Origin: an uncultured Methanobrevibacter sp.
GTDB taxonomy: Archaea > Methanobacteriota > Methanobacteria > Methanobacteriales > Methanobacteriaceae
Reading direction: 5' to 3'
Length of the DNA stretch: 35,053 bases
NCBI GenBank assembly: GCA_902794475.1
Contig: CADBHR010000005.1
Coordinates: forward strand, 1-35,053
Positions 32,916-35,053 of the stretch are shown piece after piece. A model generated the notes under the pieces. That model searched no databases. It had not been told where the DNA came from and saw only the letters and a program-made list of their open reading frames with translations. Each line of letters opens with the position of its first letter. Position 1 is the stretch's first letter. The position numbers and the translations under genes were made by a program.

Positions 32916-35023
32916 ATGATTGTTAATACACTCCAAAAAGAATTGAATCTGGCCAACTGGCAAGTTAAAAAAGTAATCAAACTGATTGATGACGGAAATA
33001 CCATACCTTTCATTGCAAGGTACAGAAAGGATGTAACAGGTTCTTTAAACGATGAAACATTAAGAAAATTTGATGAAAGGCTTAAATACTTGCGAAACCT
33101 TCAAGAAAGAAAAGAAAAAGTAATAAAAAGAGTTGAAGAACTTGGAAAGCTTGATGATGAATTAAAAAGCCAGATTTTAAGGGCGGAAACATTGGTAGAA
33201 CTTGAAGACATATACAGGCCATTCAAAAGCAAAAAGCAAACAAGGGCGACAAAGGCACGTGAAAAAGGCCTTGAGCCACTTGCAAATATCATCTTAAAAC
33301 AAAAAGTTAAGGAAAGCGTCAAAAATATTGCTAAAAAGTATGTTACTGATGAGGTGAAAACACCTGAAGAGGCCATTCAGGGTGCACAGGACATCATAGC
33401 TGAAATTGTCTCAGATAATTCCACATTCAGAAAGAAAATCCGTCAAAATACATTCCACACCGGCCAAATCGAAACAAAGGCTAAGGACAAAGACATCTCA
33501 ACAGAATATGATATCTACTATAACTATTCAGAAAAAGTCAAAAGGATACCTCCCCACAGGATTCTGGCAATCAACCGGGCTGAAAAGGAAGGTGTTATCA
33601 AGGCAAAAATCACCTGCGACAGCGATGAAATCATAAAATATCTAAACAGGCACATGCTTAAAAACATCTCAAAAGTTCCTGAAAAAGTCAAATACAATAA
33701 GTATACAACACCAATCATTAAGGAAGCCGTTAGTGACGCTTATAAGCGTTTAATTTCACCTGCAATTGAACGGGAAATAAGAAATTCATTAACTGAAAAG
33801 GCTGAGGAAAAGTCAATTGAGGTATTTGCAAAAAATCTAAATCAGCTTCTGATGGAAAGTCCGCTTGTCGGCAAGACGATTCTGGGATGGGATCCTGCAT
33901 TCAAAACAGGCTGTAAGCTTGCAATTATTGACGAAACCGGAAAAGTATTGGATACCTCTTTGATTTATCCGACAGCGCCTCAGAATAAGATTAAAGAATC
34001 CATAAAAACTGTTCGTGAATTGATTGAAAAATATGACATTAACGTTATTGCAATTGGAAACGGTACGGCTTCAAGAGAGTCTGAAGAGATTGTATCTCAA
34101 ATTATCAAAAACACAAATGTCGAATACATTATCGTCAATGAGGCGGGAGCATCAGTATACTCCGCATCAAAATTGGCCGATGAGGAATTCCCAGAGTTTT
34201 CAGAAGGTGAGAGAAGTGCAGTATCAATTGCAAGAAGGCTGCAGGATCCGTTAGCAGAGCTTGTTAAAATCGACCCGAAATCAATTGGTGTCGGACAGTA
34301 CCAGCATGATATGAATCAAAAGAGATTGAATGAATCATTGACCGGTGTTGTTGAAAAAGTGGTTAATGAAGTGGGGTTTCAGGCATTGGAAATACAACAG
34401 CTAAAAATATTATCGAATACAGAGAAGAGAACGGAAGCTTTGAAAACAGAAAGGAATTACTAAAAGTCAATAAACTCGGTAAAAAGACATTTGAACAATG
34501 TGCAGGCTTTATTAAAATTGATAATCCGGATTATCCTCTTGACAATACCACAATTCACCCCGAATCATATGATGCAACCTTAAAATTATTGGATAATCTG
34601 AATTACTCCGTTAATGATATAGGAACCTCAAAACTCAAATTAGATAACATTAACATCAAGGAACTGTCTGAAAGACTGGACATCGGCCAAGAAACCCTAA
34701 AGGATATCATTAAGGAGCTCAAAAAGCCTGGCCGTGACCCCCGTGAAGACATGCCGAAGCCGATGCTGAGAAAGAACGTGTTATCGATTGATGACTTGGA
34801 GGAAGGCATGATAATGCAGGGAACAGTCCGAAACATTGTTGATTTCGGTGCATTTGTAGATATTGGAGTTCATCAGGACGGACTGGTTCACATCTCGCAG
34901 TTAGTGGCAGATAGATTTGTCAAACACCCTTTAGATATTGTGAGTGTAGGGGACATCGTTGACGTTAAGGTCTTGGATGTTGATACCAAAAGGAACAGGA
35001 TTAATCTTTCGATGATACTCTAA
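32916..35023 (+). pseudogene. tex: tex, S1-domain transcription accessory protein, broken by deletion and frameshift
   Basis: Tex is a nucleic-acid-binding protein tied to transcription. Frame one (32916-34463) reads normally from the N-terminal helical domain through the YqgF-like RNase H fold (GWDPAFKTGCKLAIIDETGK, AIGNGTASRESE, VNEAGASVYSAS) to NESLTGVVEKVVNEVG. It then runs out of frame to a stop. From 34376 the correct text continues two frames on (VSGIGNTTAKNIIEYREENG, KLGKKTFEQCAGF, then the S1 domain QGTVRNIVDFGAFVDIGVHQ) to a stop at 35023. The conserved V-D-x-N-T-A-S-x-P-L-L stretch is absent, so about 13 codons (near 40 nt by comparison with E. coli Tex from memory) were lost. The product would be a truncated 515-residue protein without HhH and S1 domains. 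An assembly error is possible but would have to remove about 40 bases. Confidence 0.85.
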
Positions 35024-35053
35024 ATCTCCAATTTAATTTCATCAAATGTTAAG

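Noticed and set aside
34376-34463. Programmed ribosomal frameshift in tex
   Set aside because: A block of about 13 conserved codons is missing as well, and no slippery heptamer or obvious stimulatory structure is present, so a deletion explains it better.
34464-35023. Separate S1-domain gene starting near 34589
   Set aside because: The frame is open back to 34376 with Tex-specific text, so it is the 3' part of the broken tex gene, not an independent gene.
1-35053. CRISPR arrays, tRNA or rRNA genes, insertion sequences, integrases
   Set aside because: I looked on both strands and found no regularly spaced repeats, cloverleaf sequences, transposase motifs or attachment-site repeats.

Overview
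The window looks like a piece of chromosome from a low-GC methanogenic archaeon of the Methanobacteriales, most like Methanobrevibacter. Reasons: archaeal RadA next to a multi-OB-fold RPA, a methanogenesis marker protein 11 gene, the split archaeal glutamate synthase with an F420-hydrogenase-type subunit, a GGAA-N6-TTCC (NrpR-type) operator before glnA, TTTATATA-type TATA boxes, and GGTGA/GAGG-type ribosome binding sites. The genus is inferred from gene content only.

Layout. 1-4.9 kb: start of an unknown gene, an AEC-type permease, radA and RPA, all on the minus strand. 5-17.6 kb: a surface-polysaccharide block. It holds one minus-strand run (10881 down to 4989) of two half-size membrane proteins, a CDP-glycerol-type glycerophosphotransferase, three GT2 glycosyltransferases and a lipid-carrier sugar-phosphate transferase. 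A second minus-strand run (15076 down to 11100) makes dTDP-L-rhamnose in the order rfbD, rfbA, rfbC, rfbB, with a barnase-like secreted RNase and its barstar inhibitor inserted between rfbD and rfbA. A divergent UDP-ManNAc dehydrogenase and a DUF2264 protein close the block. 17.7-21.9 kb: plus-strand leuC-leuD-leuB, a 38-residue membrane peptide, ribH and marker protein 11. 22.1-30.9 kb: nitrogen assimilation on the minus strand, with glnA behind an operator, the four-gene glutamate synthase set, and a PEP-synthase-like protein with a degenerate KaiC-like N-terminus. 31-35 kb: a membrane glycosyltransferase with a large predicted outer domain, then a tex gene broken by an internal deletion and frameshift.

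How the parts fit. The sugar-nucleotide genes (dTDP-rhamnose, UDP-ManNAcA) probably feed the glycosyltransferases and sugar-phosphate transferase that build a cell-surface polymer. The CDP-glycerol-type enzyme suggests a polyol-phosphate, teichoic-acid-like component. GlnA and the glutamate synthase form a GS-GOGAT route, with F420H2 or ferredoxin as likely electron donor.

Most worth a second look: the barnase-barstar pair translationally coupled into the rhamnose operon; the circularly permuted FrhB-like subunit; the pair of 3-TM LysE-like half-transporters with opposite charge bias; radA without an AUG/GUG/UUG start; and the tex deletion.
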